From JBCCFX01 sp039029515 (GTDB lineage: Bacteria > Planctomycetota > Phycisphaerae > Phycisphaerales > SM1A02), in assembly GCA_039029515.1 (NCBI GenBank), contig JBCCFX010000214.1:1-6350 (forward strand): a stretch of DNA of 6,350 nucleotides, in the 5' to 3' direction. Position numbers and translations under genes: made by a program. Numbering within the stretch: position 1 is the first letter of the stretch; every line of letters begins with the position of its first letter. Below are positions 1 through 6,033 of the stretch, one piece after another. The notes beneath the pieces are model-generated. The model did not search any database and had not been told where the DNA came from. It saw nothing but the letters and a program-made list of their open reading frames with translations.

Positions 1-74
1 GCACAAGCTCCTGAAACGGGACGGCGATCATAGCGTCTTGCAACACGCGCGATGGCCTGCGATCTTCTGCAGCC
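1..74. other. Unassigned left edge upstream of miaA
   Basis: No gene can be assigned here with confidence. On the plus strand one frame stops at 12-14 and another at 31-33; the third stays open to about 172 but its arginine-rich translation overlaps miaA and looks non-coding. On the minus strand one frame is open through the whole stretch, with possible ATG starts at 94 and 31 (from 31: MIAVPFQELV), so a divergent gene could begin here. Neither start has a visible ribosome binding site and I do not recognise the peptide. A weak plus-strand promoter-like pair, TTGCAA at 38-43 and GATCTT at 61-66 (17-base spacer), could serve miaA but matches the consensus poorly. Confidence 0.3.
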
Positions 75-1037
75 GTGACCACCGAGCGTCCCATCGTGTT
101 GATCGTCGGACCGACCGCAGCCGGGAAGACGGCACTGGCGATCGAACTCGCCGAACGTCTGCCTGGCGGCGGTGAGTGTCTTAGCGCAGACTCGATGCAG
201 GTCTATCGCGGCATGGACATCGGCACGGCGAAGCCGTCGCCGGCCGAGCGCGCCCGCGTCCCCCACCATCTCGTTGATCTTGTCGATGCCTCCGACGATG
301 GGTTCACGGTCGATGACTGGTTGCGACAGGCCGAGGACGTGATCAGCGACATCCGTCGGCGCGACCGCTGGCCGATCGTGGTTGGCGGGACGAATCTGTA
401 CATCCAGGCATTGCTGTTCGGCCTGTTCGATGGACCTCAACCAGACGCCCTTGTGCGCGAGGCGTTGCAGGCGACCGATGCCATTGATCTTCGTGCCGAA
501 CTCGAACGCGTCGATCCCGACGCCGCCTCGCGCATTCACCCCAACGATCGACGGCGCACGATTCGCGCGGTTGAGGTCTTTCGCACGACAGGTCGTCCCA
601 TCTCAGTCTGGCAGCAGGAATGGCAGGCCGCCGCGCCCCGGTCGGATGTCAGGCTCATCGGCCTCGAGTACAGCGTCGAGGCGATCAACCGGCGAATCAA
701 CGCACGGGTCCGATCCATGATGGATGCAGGCTGGCTCGACGAGGTTCGCGGCCTGCAGGCGTCGGTTGAACTGGGCTCCCAGGCCCGGGCGGCGCTGGGA
801 TACGCACAGCTTCTGGATCACCTCGAAGGCGGCCAATTGCTCGACGAAGCACTTGAGGACATCAAGATTCGGACCCGCCGGCTTGGGAAGCAACAGCGGA
901 CGTGGCTGCGACGATTTCGACATATTCCTGATTCCATGTGGTTTGACGCCGAACACAACGACACGCAAGCCATTGCATCACAGTGTTTTGCGCAACTGAA
1001 TCAGGGTGGCGCCGACGGACCGATTAGGGTGTCCTGA
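75..1037 (+). CDS. miaA: tRNA dimethylallyltransferase MiaA
   Basis: Cytoplasmic enzyme that transfers a dimethylallyl group from DMAPP to N6 of A37 in tRNAs reading codons that start with U, giving i6A, the precursor of ms2i6A. The 320 residues match the usual length of about 300-320. Visible motifs, in order: P-loop GPTAAGKT (12-19); SADSMQVYRGMDIGTAKP (37-54), holding the conserved Asp-Ser and the DIGTAKP signature; HHLVDLVD (64-71); VGGTNLY (103-109), whose Thr106 corresponds to the catalytic Thr of the family; RRRTIRAVEV, the counterpart of the usual QRxxRALEV; and near the C-terminus GYAQLLDHLEGG and IKIRTRRLGKQQRTWLRRF, the tRNA-binding end. The start is GTG at 75: an in-frame stop lies at 12-14 and no ATG or other GTG lies between. 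No clear ribosome binding site precedes it. The one deviation is Asn in place of the usual Gly in VGGTGLY. It stands alone, 147 bases before topA. The assignment is secure. Confidence 0.97.
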   Translation: MTTERPIVLIVGPTAAGKTALAIELAERLPGGGECLSADSMQVYRGMDIGTAKPSPAERARVPHHLVDLVDASDDGFTVDDWLRQAEDVISDIRRRDRWPIVVGGTNLYIQALLFGLFDGPQPDALVREALQATDAIDLRAELERVDPDAASRIHPNDRRRTIRAVEVFRTTGRPISVWQQEWQAAAPRSDVRLIGLEYSVEAINRRINARVRSMMDAGWLDEVRGLQASVELGSQARAALGYAQLLDHLEGGQLLDEALEDIKIRTRRLGKQQRTWLRRFRHIPDSMWFDAEHNDTQAIASQCFAQLNQGGADGPIRVS

Positions 1038-1072
1038 GGGCCTCAGAATGCCAAAAGTCGTCGGTCGGGTGC

Positions 1073-1100
1073 TTGACAGCCTCCCCGCGCACGATTGAAT
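1073..1100 (+). promoter_or_regulatory. Sigma70-like promoter for topA
   Basis: A perfect -35 hexamer TTGACA (1073-1078) is followed after 16 bases by TTGAAT (1095-1100), which matches four of six positions of TATAAT. Transcription would begin near 1107, leaving an untranslated leader of about 78 bases before the ATG at 1185. The promoter argues against the longer topA reading from TTG 1095, because that codon lies inside the -10 element. This is a pattern match only. Confidence 0.55.
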
Positions 1101-1184
1101 ACCGCCGCATCGGGTTCGTCTGACTTCGCACTGAGGAGTAACTCAACCCCGGCGAAGCAACGACCGATAGCGATCGGAACACCA

Positions 1185-3866
1185 ATGGCCAAATCCGCGT
1201 CCGGATCCAAGAAGAAGACCACGAAGAAGAAAGGTTCGTCCACCCGACGATCCTCCAAGCGGTCTGCTGCAGACGTCGCCAATAAGCATCTGGTGATCGT
1301 CGAATCGCCCGCGAAGGCCAAGACGATCAACAAGTACCTTGGTTCCGACTACGTCGTCGAGGCGTCGGTCGGCCACATTCGCGATCTCCCCGCGAAGGCG
1401 CCGAAGGGGTCCAAGCAGCCAGTCCCGGGTGTCGACCTCGAGAATGAGTTCGAACCGTCGTATGAAGTGCTGCCGGGCAAGAAGACCGTCGTCAACGATT
1501 TGAAGAAGATCGCCAAGTCCGCCGCGGACGTCTGGTTCGCGACCGACCTTGACCGCGAAGGCGAAGCGATTGCGTGGCATCTTGCGCAACTGCTCGAGAT
1601 CGAACCATCACGTGCGAAACGCGTGGTGTTCAACGCCATCACCCGCGCTGAGATTCAGCGCGCCTTCGACAACCCACACACGATCAACGAGGGCATGGTC
1701 AACGCCCAGCAGGCGCGCCGCATTCTGGATCGCATCGTTGGCTATCAGGTGTCACCGCTTCTGTGGAAGAAGGTTGCGCGCGGCCTCAGTGCTGGCCGTG
1801 TGCAGTCCGTCGCCGTTCGACTGATCGTCGAACGTGAACGTGAAATCATGGCGTTTGTGCCGGACGAAAACTGGAAGGTCACCGGTCGGCTGAGTCTGGA
1901 TCCCGCTGCAGCGCCAAAGCTCGGTGATGCGTGGCGCGAGTTCATGGCAACGGTCGACGATCGTGGCAAGTCTCCGACGATCAAGAGCCAGAATGCATGG
2001 CTCGCTGAACATGGCGCTTTGAAGACTGAACTCGTCGAGCTTGGTGGCAAGCGATTTGATCTCAGTACCACCGCGGATGAAGCGACAGATCTGAGCGATC
2101 GCGTCACCGAAGTCGCCGAAGCCGTTGGCTTGCGCGATGTCACGGTGTCATCGACAGAAAATCCGGATGGCAAAGGCCCCGCACGCTGGGACCGAACGGT
2201 CAGTGGTACCGTCGACGGCGACGTGCGCTACGCGGTCGATTCCATCGAAGTGAAGCGCACGACCTCGCGTCCGCCCGCGCCGTTTATCACGTCAACGCTG
2301 CAGATGGCGGCATCGTCCGCGCTCGGCTTTGGTGCTGATCGAACGATGCGCGCCGCCCAGGGACTCTACGAAGGCGTCAACATCCCGGGTGAAGGCCAGA
2401 TTGGTCTCATCACCTATATGCGTACCGATTCCGTGCACCTTTCCTCGGAAGCCATCAATCAGGTGCGCGAATACATCGGCAAGAAGCATGGCGATGACTA
2501 CCTGCCTGAGAAGCCGAACAAATTCGGATCGAGCAACAAGGCTGCCCAGGAAGCACACGAAGCGATCCGACCCACCAACGCGGCGCGTCATCCCGACGAG
2601 ATTTCACCGGCGTTGAAGGAAGATCAGGCGAAGTTGTACCGGCTGATCTGGAATCGCTTCGTCGCCTGCCAGATGACGCCCGCCAAATGGGACTCAACCA
2701 CAGTCCTGTTCCGTCGCGCCGATCGCGACACCGGCGCCGTGCTCAAAGGCAACGGCCGCGTGCTTGTATTCGATGGGTTCTACCGCGTATCCGGCATTCC
2801 GACCGCAAGCGACGAGCAGACACTGCCGGAAGTCAGCGAAGGTCAGCAGACCGCACCGTTGGATCTGAGTGTGCAGCAGACGTTCACGAATCCGCCGCCG
2901 CGCTATACCGAAGCCTCGCTGGTGAAGACACTGGAGTCTGAAGGGATCGGACGACCGTCGACGTATGCGTCGATCGTCAAGGTGATTCAGGCGCGCAACT
3001 ATGTCGAGCAGATCGACCGACGGTTCTACGCGACTGATCTCGGCATGGTCGTCACCGACAAACTCATCGAAGGCTTCCCGCGTCTGATGGATGTCGGATA
3101 CACGCGCGAGATGGAATCCGAGCTCGATGAGATCGCCGAGCAGGAAGCCAATTGGCGCGAAATGCTCCATCGCTTCTACGGCACGTTCTCCGATGCGCTG
3201 GAACATGCGCTGGAGAACATGACGCACGCGAAGGCGGAAACACAACCCGCGCCGTTCGAGTGCCCGAAATGCGCGAGCAAGACCGAATATCGATTCGGCA
3301 AGAACGGTCGATTCCTATCGTGCACTGCATATCCGGATTGCGATTACGCCGCCCCGATTGATCGTGACGGGAATCCGTTGCTGCCGGAGATGGTGAACAT
3401 CGTCTGTCCGGAAGACGGTTCGCCGATGATTCTGCGCACGGGTCGATTCGGGAAGTTTCTCGCCAGCGTCAACTATCCCGATGTGAAGTACGTGCTGAAC
3501 CTCGATAAAAAGGATCAGATCAAGTACCCATCGCCGCCGCCTTACGTGACGGATCTGCCGTGCCCGAAATGCGAATCACCCTTGAACCTTCGACGCGGCG
3601 CTCGTGGCCCGTGGCTCGGCTGCTCGACCTTCCCGAAGTGTCGCGGTCGACTCGGCTGGAAGACGGTCGAAGATGCGCAGCGGGCCGAACTCGAGAAAGC
3701 GCTCGAGGCGCACGAGAAGGAACATCCGATCGCGGACATCTGCGATATGCAGGGCAACGTGATTCCCAACGGCACGCCGATTGAGGAATTGCTGATTCCG
3801 GGCGGCAAGGCCGAACTATCAGTGCATCCTGATCATGCGTCATCGGACTCATCTGAAGCCGCCTGA
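1185..3866 (+). CDS. topA: DNA topoisomerase I (type IA)
   Basis: Type IA topoisomerase that relaxes negative supercoils by transient cleavage of one strand through a 5'-phosphotyrosine; acts on the nucleoid. 893 residues from ATG 1185. A basic Lys/Arg/Ser tail (4-26) precedes the Toprim domain: LVIVESPAKAKTI with Glu40, then DLDREGEAIAWH (121-132) with acidic Asp121, Asp123 and Glu125. The core follows: QARRILDRIVGYQVSPLLW (176-194), LSAGRVQSVAVRLI (201-214), TTSRPPAPFITSTLQ (from 359), catalytic Tyr411 with Arg413 in GLITYMRTDS, HEAIRPT (458-464), EASLVK (from 576) and GIGRPSTY (587-594). Three C-terminal zinc-finger-like units follow: four cysteines at 693/696/713/719, a degenerate unit at 741-767, and four at 793/796/813/819. 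The open frame extends to TTG 1095, but that codon sits in the promoter -10 and the extra 30 residues are not TopA-like, so ATG 1185 is preferred although no strong ribosome binding site precedes it. The stretch between the Toprim domain and Tyr411 is unusually long. The assignment is secure; the start is likely. Confidence 0.97.
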   Translation: MAKSASGSKKKTTKKKGSSTRRSSKRSAADVANKHLVIVESPAKAKTINKYLGSDYVVEASVGHIRDLPAKAPKGSKQPVPGVDLENEFEPSYEVLPGKKTVVNDLKKIAKSAADVWFATDLDREGEAIAWHLAQLLEIEPSRAKRVVFNAITRAEIQRAFDNPHTINEGMVNAQQARRILDRIVGYQVSPLLWKKVARGLSAGRVQSVAVRLIVEREREIMAFVPDENWKVTGRLSLDPAAAPKLGDAWREFMATVDDRGKSPTIKSQNAWLAEHGALKTELVELGGKRFDLSTTADEATDLSDRVTEVAEAVGLRDVTVSSTENPDGKGPARWDRTVSGTVDGDVRYAVDSIEVKRTTSRPPAPFITSTLQMAASSALGFGADRTMRAAQGLYEGVNIPGEGQIGLITYMRTDSVHLSSEAINQVREYIGKKHGDDYLPEKPNKFGSSNKAAQEAHEAIRPTNAARHPDEISPALKEDQAKLYRLIWNRFVACQMTPAKWDSTTVLFRRADRDTGAVLKGNGRVLVFDGFYRVSGIPTASDEQTLPEVSEGQQTAPLDLSVQQTFTNPPPRYTEASLVKTLESEGIGRPSTYASIVKVIQARNYVEQIDRRFYATDLGMVVTDKLIEGFPRLMDVGYTREMESELDEIAEQEANWREMLHRFYGTFSDALEHALENMTHAKAETQPAPFECPKCASKTEYRFGKNGRFLSCTAYPDCDYAAPIDRDGNPLLPEMVNIVCPEDGSPMILRTGRFGKFLASVNYPDVKYVLNLDKKDQIKYPSPPPYVTDLPCPKCESPLNLRRGARGPWLGCSTFPKCRGRLGWKTVEDAQRAELEKALEAHEKEHPIADICDMQGNVIPNGTPIEELLIPGGKAELSVHPDHASSDSSEAA

Positions 3867-3893
3867 TCGACCACGGCGCTTCCTGCAGTGATG

Positions 3894-3922
3894 TCGACCA
3901 TAGCGCGCGACTGTGGTATACC
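3894..3922 (+). promoter_or_regulatory. Extended -10 promoter for the TetR-family gene
   Basis: TCGACC (3894-3899, four of six matches to TTGACA) is followed after 17 bases by TATACC (3917-3922, four of six matches to TATAAT). TG at 3914-3915 sits one base before the -10, giving the extended -10 form TGnTATA. Transcription would begin near 3929, about 20 bases before the ATG at 3949. The GTG at 3913, which opens the same frame, lies upstream of this predicted start site and so could not serve as start codon on this transcript. Confidence 0.45.
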
Positions 3923-3934
3923 GAACAGCACCAC
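3913..3934. promoter_or_regulatory. Candidate operator overlapping the tetR promoter
   Basis: GTGGT (3913-3917) and ACCAC (3930-3934) form a 22-base inverted repeat with perfect 5-base arms. The octamer GGTATACC (3915-3922) inside it is itself a perfect palindrome lying on the -10 element. TetR-family regulators commonly bind imperfect palindromes over their own promoters, so autoregulation here is a reasonable inference. The arms are short and chance cannot be excluded. Confidence 0.25.
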
Positions 3935-3935
3935 C

Positions 3936-3940
3936 GGAGA
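3936..3940 (+). promoter_or_regulatory. Ribosome binding site fixing the TetR-family start
   Basis: GGAGA ends 8 bases before ATG 3949. It is one of the two clear Shine-Dalgarno sequences in the window. It supports ATG 3949 over the in-frame GTG at 3913, which would add 12 residues and lies upstream of the predicted transcription start. Confidence 0.6.
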
Positions 3941-3948
3941 CAGACACC

Positions 3949-4548
3949 ATGGCTCGCCTGCGCGCCCCGGAGCGCCGACTTCAGATCCTCGAAACCGCCG
4001 TCGAACTGTTCAGTCGATTCGGCTATCGAGGCACCACGACCGCGGAGCTTGCCAAGGCCGCCGGCGTCACCGAGCCGATTCTCTATCGCCATTTCGAGAA
4101 CAAGCTCGATCTCTTCGTCACGCTCGTCGATGCAGTCGGCGAGGAGGTCATTACCGGCTGGGAAGAGGCGCTCTCCGATATCACCAACCCACGTGAACGT
4201 CTGCAGACGTTGCTCGCGAGCAATCCCGCATCTCACCGACGCGGCAAAGGGATGTATCGCGTCATCATTCACGCGATGTCGGAAGTTGAATCTGCGCCTG
4301 AACTCAGCAAACCGCTGCGTCGCCATCTCAATCGACTGCATGGATTCATCCGCGACGAAATCACGTCGCTTCAGGATGCCGGCGCGATTCGCAAAGATGC
4401 CAGCCCGGACATGCTCGCGCGATTCCTGATGGACGTCGCGATCGGATTCGGCATGACATCGCCGCTCGGCATTCGCGGCCAGTCACTGACGAGTGCCAAG
4501 AACTCGATGCAGGAACTGCTGAACGACATTCTCACGAAAAAGAAATGA
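3949..4548 (+). CDS. TetR/AcrR-family transcriptional regulator
   Basis: One-component DNA-binding regulator, probably a dimeric repressor released by a small ligand. It has 199 residues, typical for the family. The N-terminal helix-turn-helix domain is clear: helix 1 RLQILETAVELFSRFGY (10-26); GTTTAELAKAAGV (28-40) forms the positioning helix and turn; the recognition helix is TEPILYRHF (41-49), followed by the family hallmark ENKLDLF (50-56). The C-terminal ligand and dimer domain (about 57-190) is helical and shows no motif I can tie to a ligand. The protein ends in Lys-Lys-Lys, whose codons supply the U-tract of the terminator on the other strand. The start is ATG 3949, backed by GGAGA eight bases upstream. 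The gene lies 82 bases after topA behind its own promoter and converges on a transporter gene. The target is unknown; a palindrome over its promoter suggests autoregulation. Convergent orientation gives no special reason to think it controls the transporter. Family certain, role unknown. Confidence 0.93.
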   Translation: MARLRAPERRLQILETAVELFSRFGYRGTTTAELAKAAGVTEPILYRHFENKLDLFVTLVDAVGEEVITGWEEALSDITNPRERLQTLLASNPASHRRGKGMYRVIIHAMSEVESAPELSKPLRRHLNRLHGFIRDEITSLQDAGAIRKDASPDMLARFLMDVAIGFGMTSPLGIRGQSLTSAKNSMQELLNDILTKKK

Positions 4549-4577
4549 TCGTGCCGCACGCGTGCGTGCGATGATCA
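4537..4577 (-). terminator. Intrinsic terminator of the transporter gene
   Basis: Read on the minus strand: outer stem TGATC (4577-4573) pairs with GATCA (4550-4546); inner stem CGCACG (4570-4565) pairs with CGTGCG (4560-4555) around the tetraloop CACG; the U-tract TTTCTTTTT (4545-4537) follows at once. The outer stem begins with the transporter's own TGA stop codon, and the U-tract is antisense to the last lysine codons of the TetR-family gene. On the plus strand the same hairpin has no T-run after it, so it probably does not end the regulator's transcript by the intrinsic mechanism. Confidence 0.55.
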
Positions 4578-5921
4578 CTCCTGCATCGCGGCCGCCTTCG
4601 CATCCATGTCATCCGGATCGGCACCGACATCGTCGTCGGGCAGATTCGATCGGAAGAACAGCAGCAGGAACGTGCCCACCGCGAGCGCGATGATCGCCTG
4701 CGTCCACCACAATTCTGAATACGACTGCAGCGACTGGTCGCCGACCGTGATCGTGTACCGGTCGAAATGGGCGTTGAAGAAGCCAGCAAGGATCGGACCG
4801 ACCCCGAGAATGATCACCGCAAACACCGTCTGCGCGGAGTGACGAATGTCCGCCGGCGAGATCCGCTCGACGAAAATATACGCCGCGGCGTAGAAGCAGC
4901 CGTAACAAAGACCGTGCAGCGCATTGGCGGCAATGACCGCGCCTTGCAGGTCTTCCGTCGCAATGGCAAAGATCGCGAATCGCCCGAGGTACGCAGCGCA
5001 GCCGAGGACGAGCGTACCGAGAAACCCAAGCCGGGAAATCAGCACGCCGAGTATGGCGAGGAAGACGATCTCCGAAATCTGGCCAACGGACATCACCGGC
5101 CCGACGTGTGCCTTCGTAAATCCAATGCTCTCCAGAAACGGACCGGTTCGGATGAAGTACACGGTGTGAATCATGGAGATCGGCAGCGACGCAAGCGTCA
5201 ACACGAGAAAGCCTCGATGACGCAACATACCGAACGCTTTCAGGAATGCGGCCGGCGCATCGGAATTCGGTTTGGGCGGCGTCTTGGGGAGCAACGTGAT
5301 CGCATAGATGCCGTACGCCACGGACATCACGCCGCTGACCTTCAGACAGTCAACGATGCGCGCCGTCGCATCTGCGTGTTCCGTGCCCGCGAGGAACGGC
5401 GGCAACGACGTGAATTCCAGGTTGGACTGCAGCCAGATCAGCGGGAATGCGTTTGACGCGACAATCCAGCCGATCGTGCCCCAGACGCGCACCAGTGGAA
5501 ACGTCGCTTCGGGTCGCCGCAGGTGCGCGAAGGCAATCGAATTCGTCAGCGCCAGCGTCGGCATATACACGACGGAATACGCGACCGACAGAATGAGAAA
5601 CGGGGAGAAATCCGTCGCGTATGCCGTGATGAACTTGAGCAGGCCGCCGATGATCACCAGCAGGCCGAGATATCGCTCTGCGTTGATGAAGCGGTCCGCA
5701 ATCTGACCGGCAAGAAACGGCGCGGATACCGCACCGACGGATGCCGCCAGACCGAGGATCCAGCCGACCTGACCGCCTGAGAAGCCCAGACCACCATCGT
5801 CGATCGGTGCCTGCAGGTAGTTGGCGAGATAGGGAAGCCAGATGCCCCAGACGGCATACTGCAGGAACATCATGATCGAGAGCGAAGTGAATGCTCCGGT
5901 CGAACGCGGCTCTCGCTGCAC
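4575..5921 (-). CDS. NupG/XapB-like nucleoside:H+ symporter (MFS)
   Basis: Inner-membrane MFS transporter of the nucleoside:H+ symporter family, expected to import nucleosides with protons. From GTG 5921 it has 448 residues, with about 12 hydrophobic helices. Segments close to E. coli NupG as I recall it: FLQYAVWGIWLPYL (19-32) in helix 1; GQIADRF (72-78), the MFS loop 2-3 motif; YMPTLALTNSIAF (119-131); FPLVRVWGTIGW (141-152); MSVGQISE (277-284); and YGCFYAAAYIFVERISPADI (from 340) leading into RHSAQ. A long loop lies between helices 5 and 6 (about 161-194), and the tail is acidic (LPDDDVGADPDDMD). GTG 5921 is preferred because GGGAGG ends 6 bases upstream; an in-frame GTG at 5948 would give 457 residues but has no ribosome binding site. 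It converges on the TetR-family gene across 26 bases and diverges from ispG. Family assignment is strong; the substrate (nucleosides, or a related sugar or purine compound) is inferred. Confidence 0.9.
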   Translation of the reverse strand: MQREPRSTGAFTSLSIMMFLQYAVWGIWLPYLANYLQAPIDDGGLGFSGGQVGWILGLAASVGAVSAPFLAGQIADRFINAERYLGLLVIIGGLLKFITAYATDFSPFLILSVAYSVVYMPTLALTNSIAFAHLRRPEATFPLVRVWGTIGWIVASNAFPLIWLQSNLEFTSLPPFLAGTEHADATARIVDCLKVSGVMSVAYGIYAITLLPKTPPKPNSDAPAAFLKAFGMLRHRGFLVLTLASLPISMIHTVYFIRTGPFLESIGFTKAHVGPVMSVGQISEIVFLAILGVLISRLGFLGTLVLGCAAYLGRFAIFAIATEDLQGAVIAANALHGLCYGCFYAAAYIFVERISPADIRHSAQTVFAVIILGVGPILAGFFNAHFDRYTITVGDQSLQSYSELWWTQAIIALAVGTFLLLFFRSNLPDDDVGADPDDMDAKAAAMQE

Positions 5922-5927
5922 GGCAAT

Positions 5928-5933
5928 CCTCCC
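5928..5933 (-). promoter_or_regulatory. Ribosome binding site for the transporter
   Basis: GGGAGG on the minus strand, 6 bases before GTG 5921, is the strongest Shine-Dalgarno match in the window. It lies inside the reading frame if the GTG at 5948 is used, so it favours 5921 as the true start. Confidence 0.55.
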
Positions 5934-5981
5934 GCCGACGGCCCCCACGCGGCATGCTGGCTCAGAATCAGACCTGGCGCG

Positions 5982-5987
5982 ATCATA
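5982..5987 (-). promoter_or_regulatory. Candidate -10 element for the transporter gene
   Basis: TATGAT on the minus strand matches five of six positions of TATAAT. It would start transcription near 5975, about 54 bases before GTG 5921. No convincing -35 lies 16-19 bases upstream, so this is a weak call. Confidence 0.3.
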
Positions 5988-6027
5988 CCGCGAGGCGAAC
6001 CATCCCGCTCACCGAGCGTACCGAAGC

Positions 6028-6033
6028 TAGAAT
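6028..6033 (+). promoter_or_regulatory. Candidate -10 element for ispG
   Basis: TAGAAT matches five of six positions of TATAAT and ends 7 bases before the second ATG of ispG (6041). Transcription would start at or next to that ATG, giving a leaderless message. It overlaps the first ATG (6032). No -35 match was found 16-18 bases upstream. Confidence 0.3.

Noticed and set aside
1034..1046. CTGAGG/CCTCAG inverted repeat at the miaA stop codon
   Set aside because: The two 6-base arms are separated by a single base, so a hairpin would have at most a weak stem, and no T-run follows. Not supported as a terminator.
3261..3573. 13-base direct repeat TGCCCGAAATGCG at 3261 and 3561, exactly 300 bases apart
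   Set aside because: Both copies encode the CPKC half of a TopA zinc finger in the same frame; protein repeat and codon use explain them.
3913..3948. GTG 3913 as start of the TetR-family gene
   Set aside because: It has no ribosome binding site and lies in the predicted promoter, whereas ATG 3949 has GGAGA at a good distance and gives a normal family N-terminus.
3520..4341. 273-residue minus-strand open frame across the end of topA and the start of the TetR-family gene
   Set aside because: It spans two well-supported genes and the gap between them on the other strand, is rich in Arg and Ser as expected of an antisense shadow in GC-rich DNA, and has no recognisable motif.
4767..5456. 229-residue plus-strand open frame inside the transporter gene
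   Set aside because: Antisense to a clear membrane transporter; the translation is dominated by Arg, Glu, Asp and Asn, the typical reverse-strand image of a hydrophobic protein.
3949..5948. TetR regulator and transporter as a dedicated efflux or uptake regulatory pair
   Set aside because: The genes are convergent, not divergent or co-transcribed, and no shared operator-like sequence was seen near the transporter promoter. Adjacency alone is not enough.
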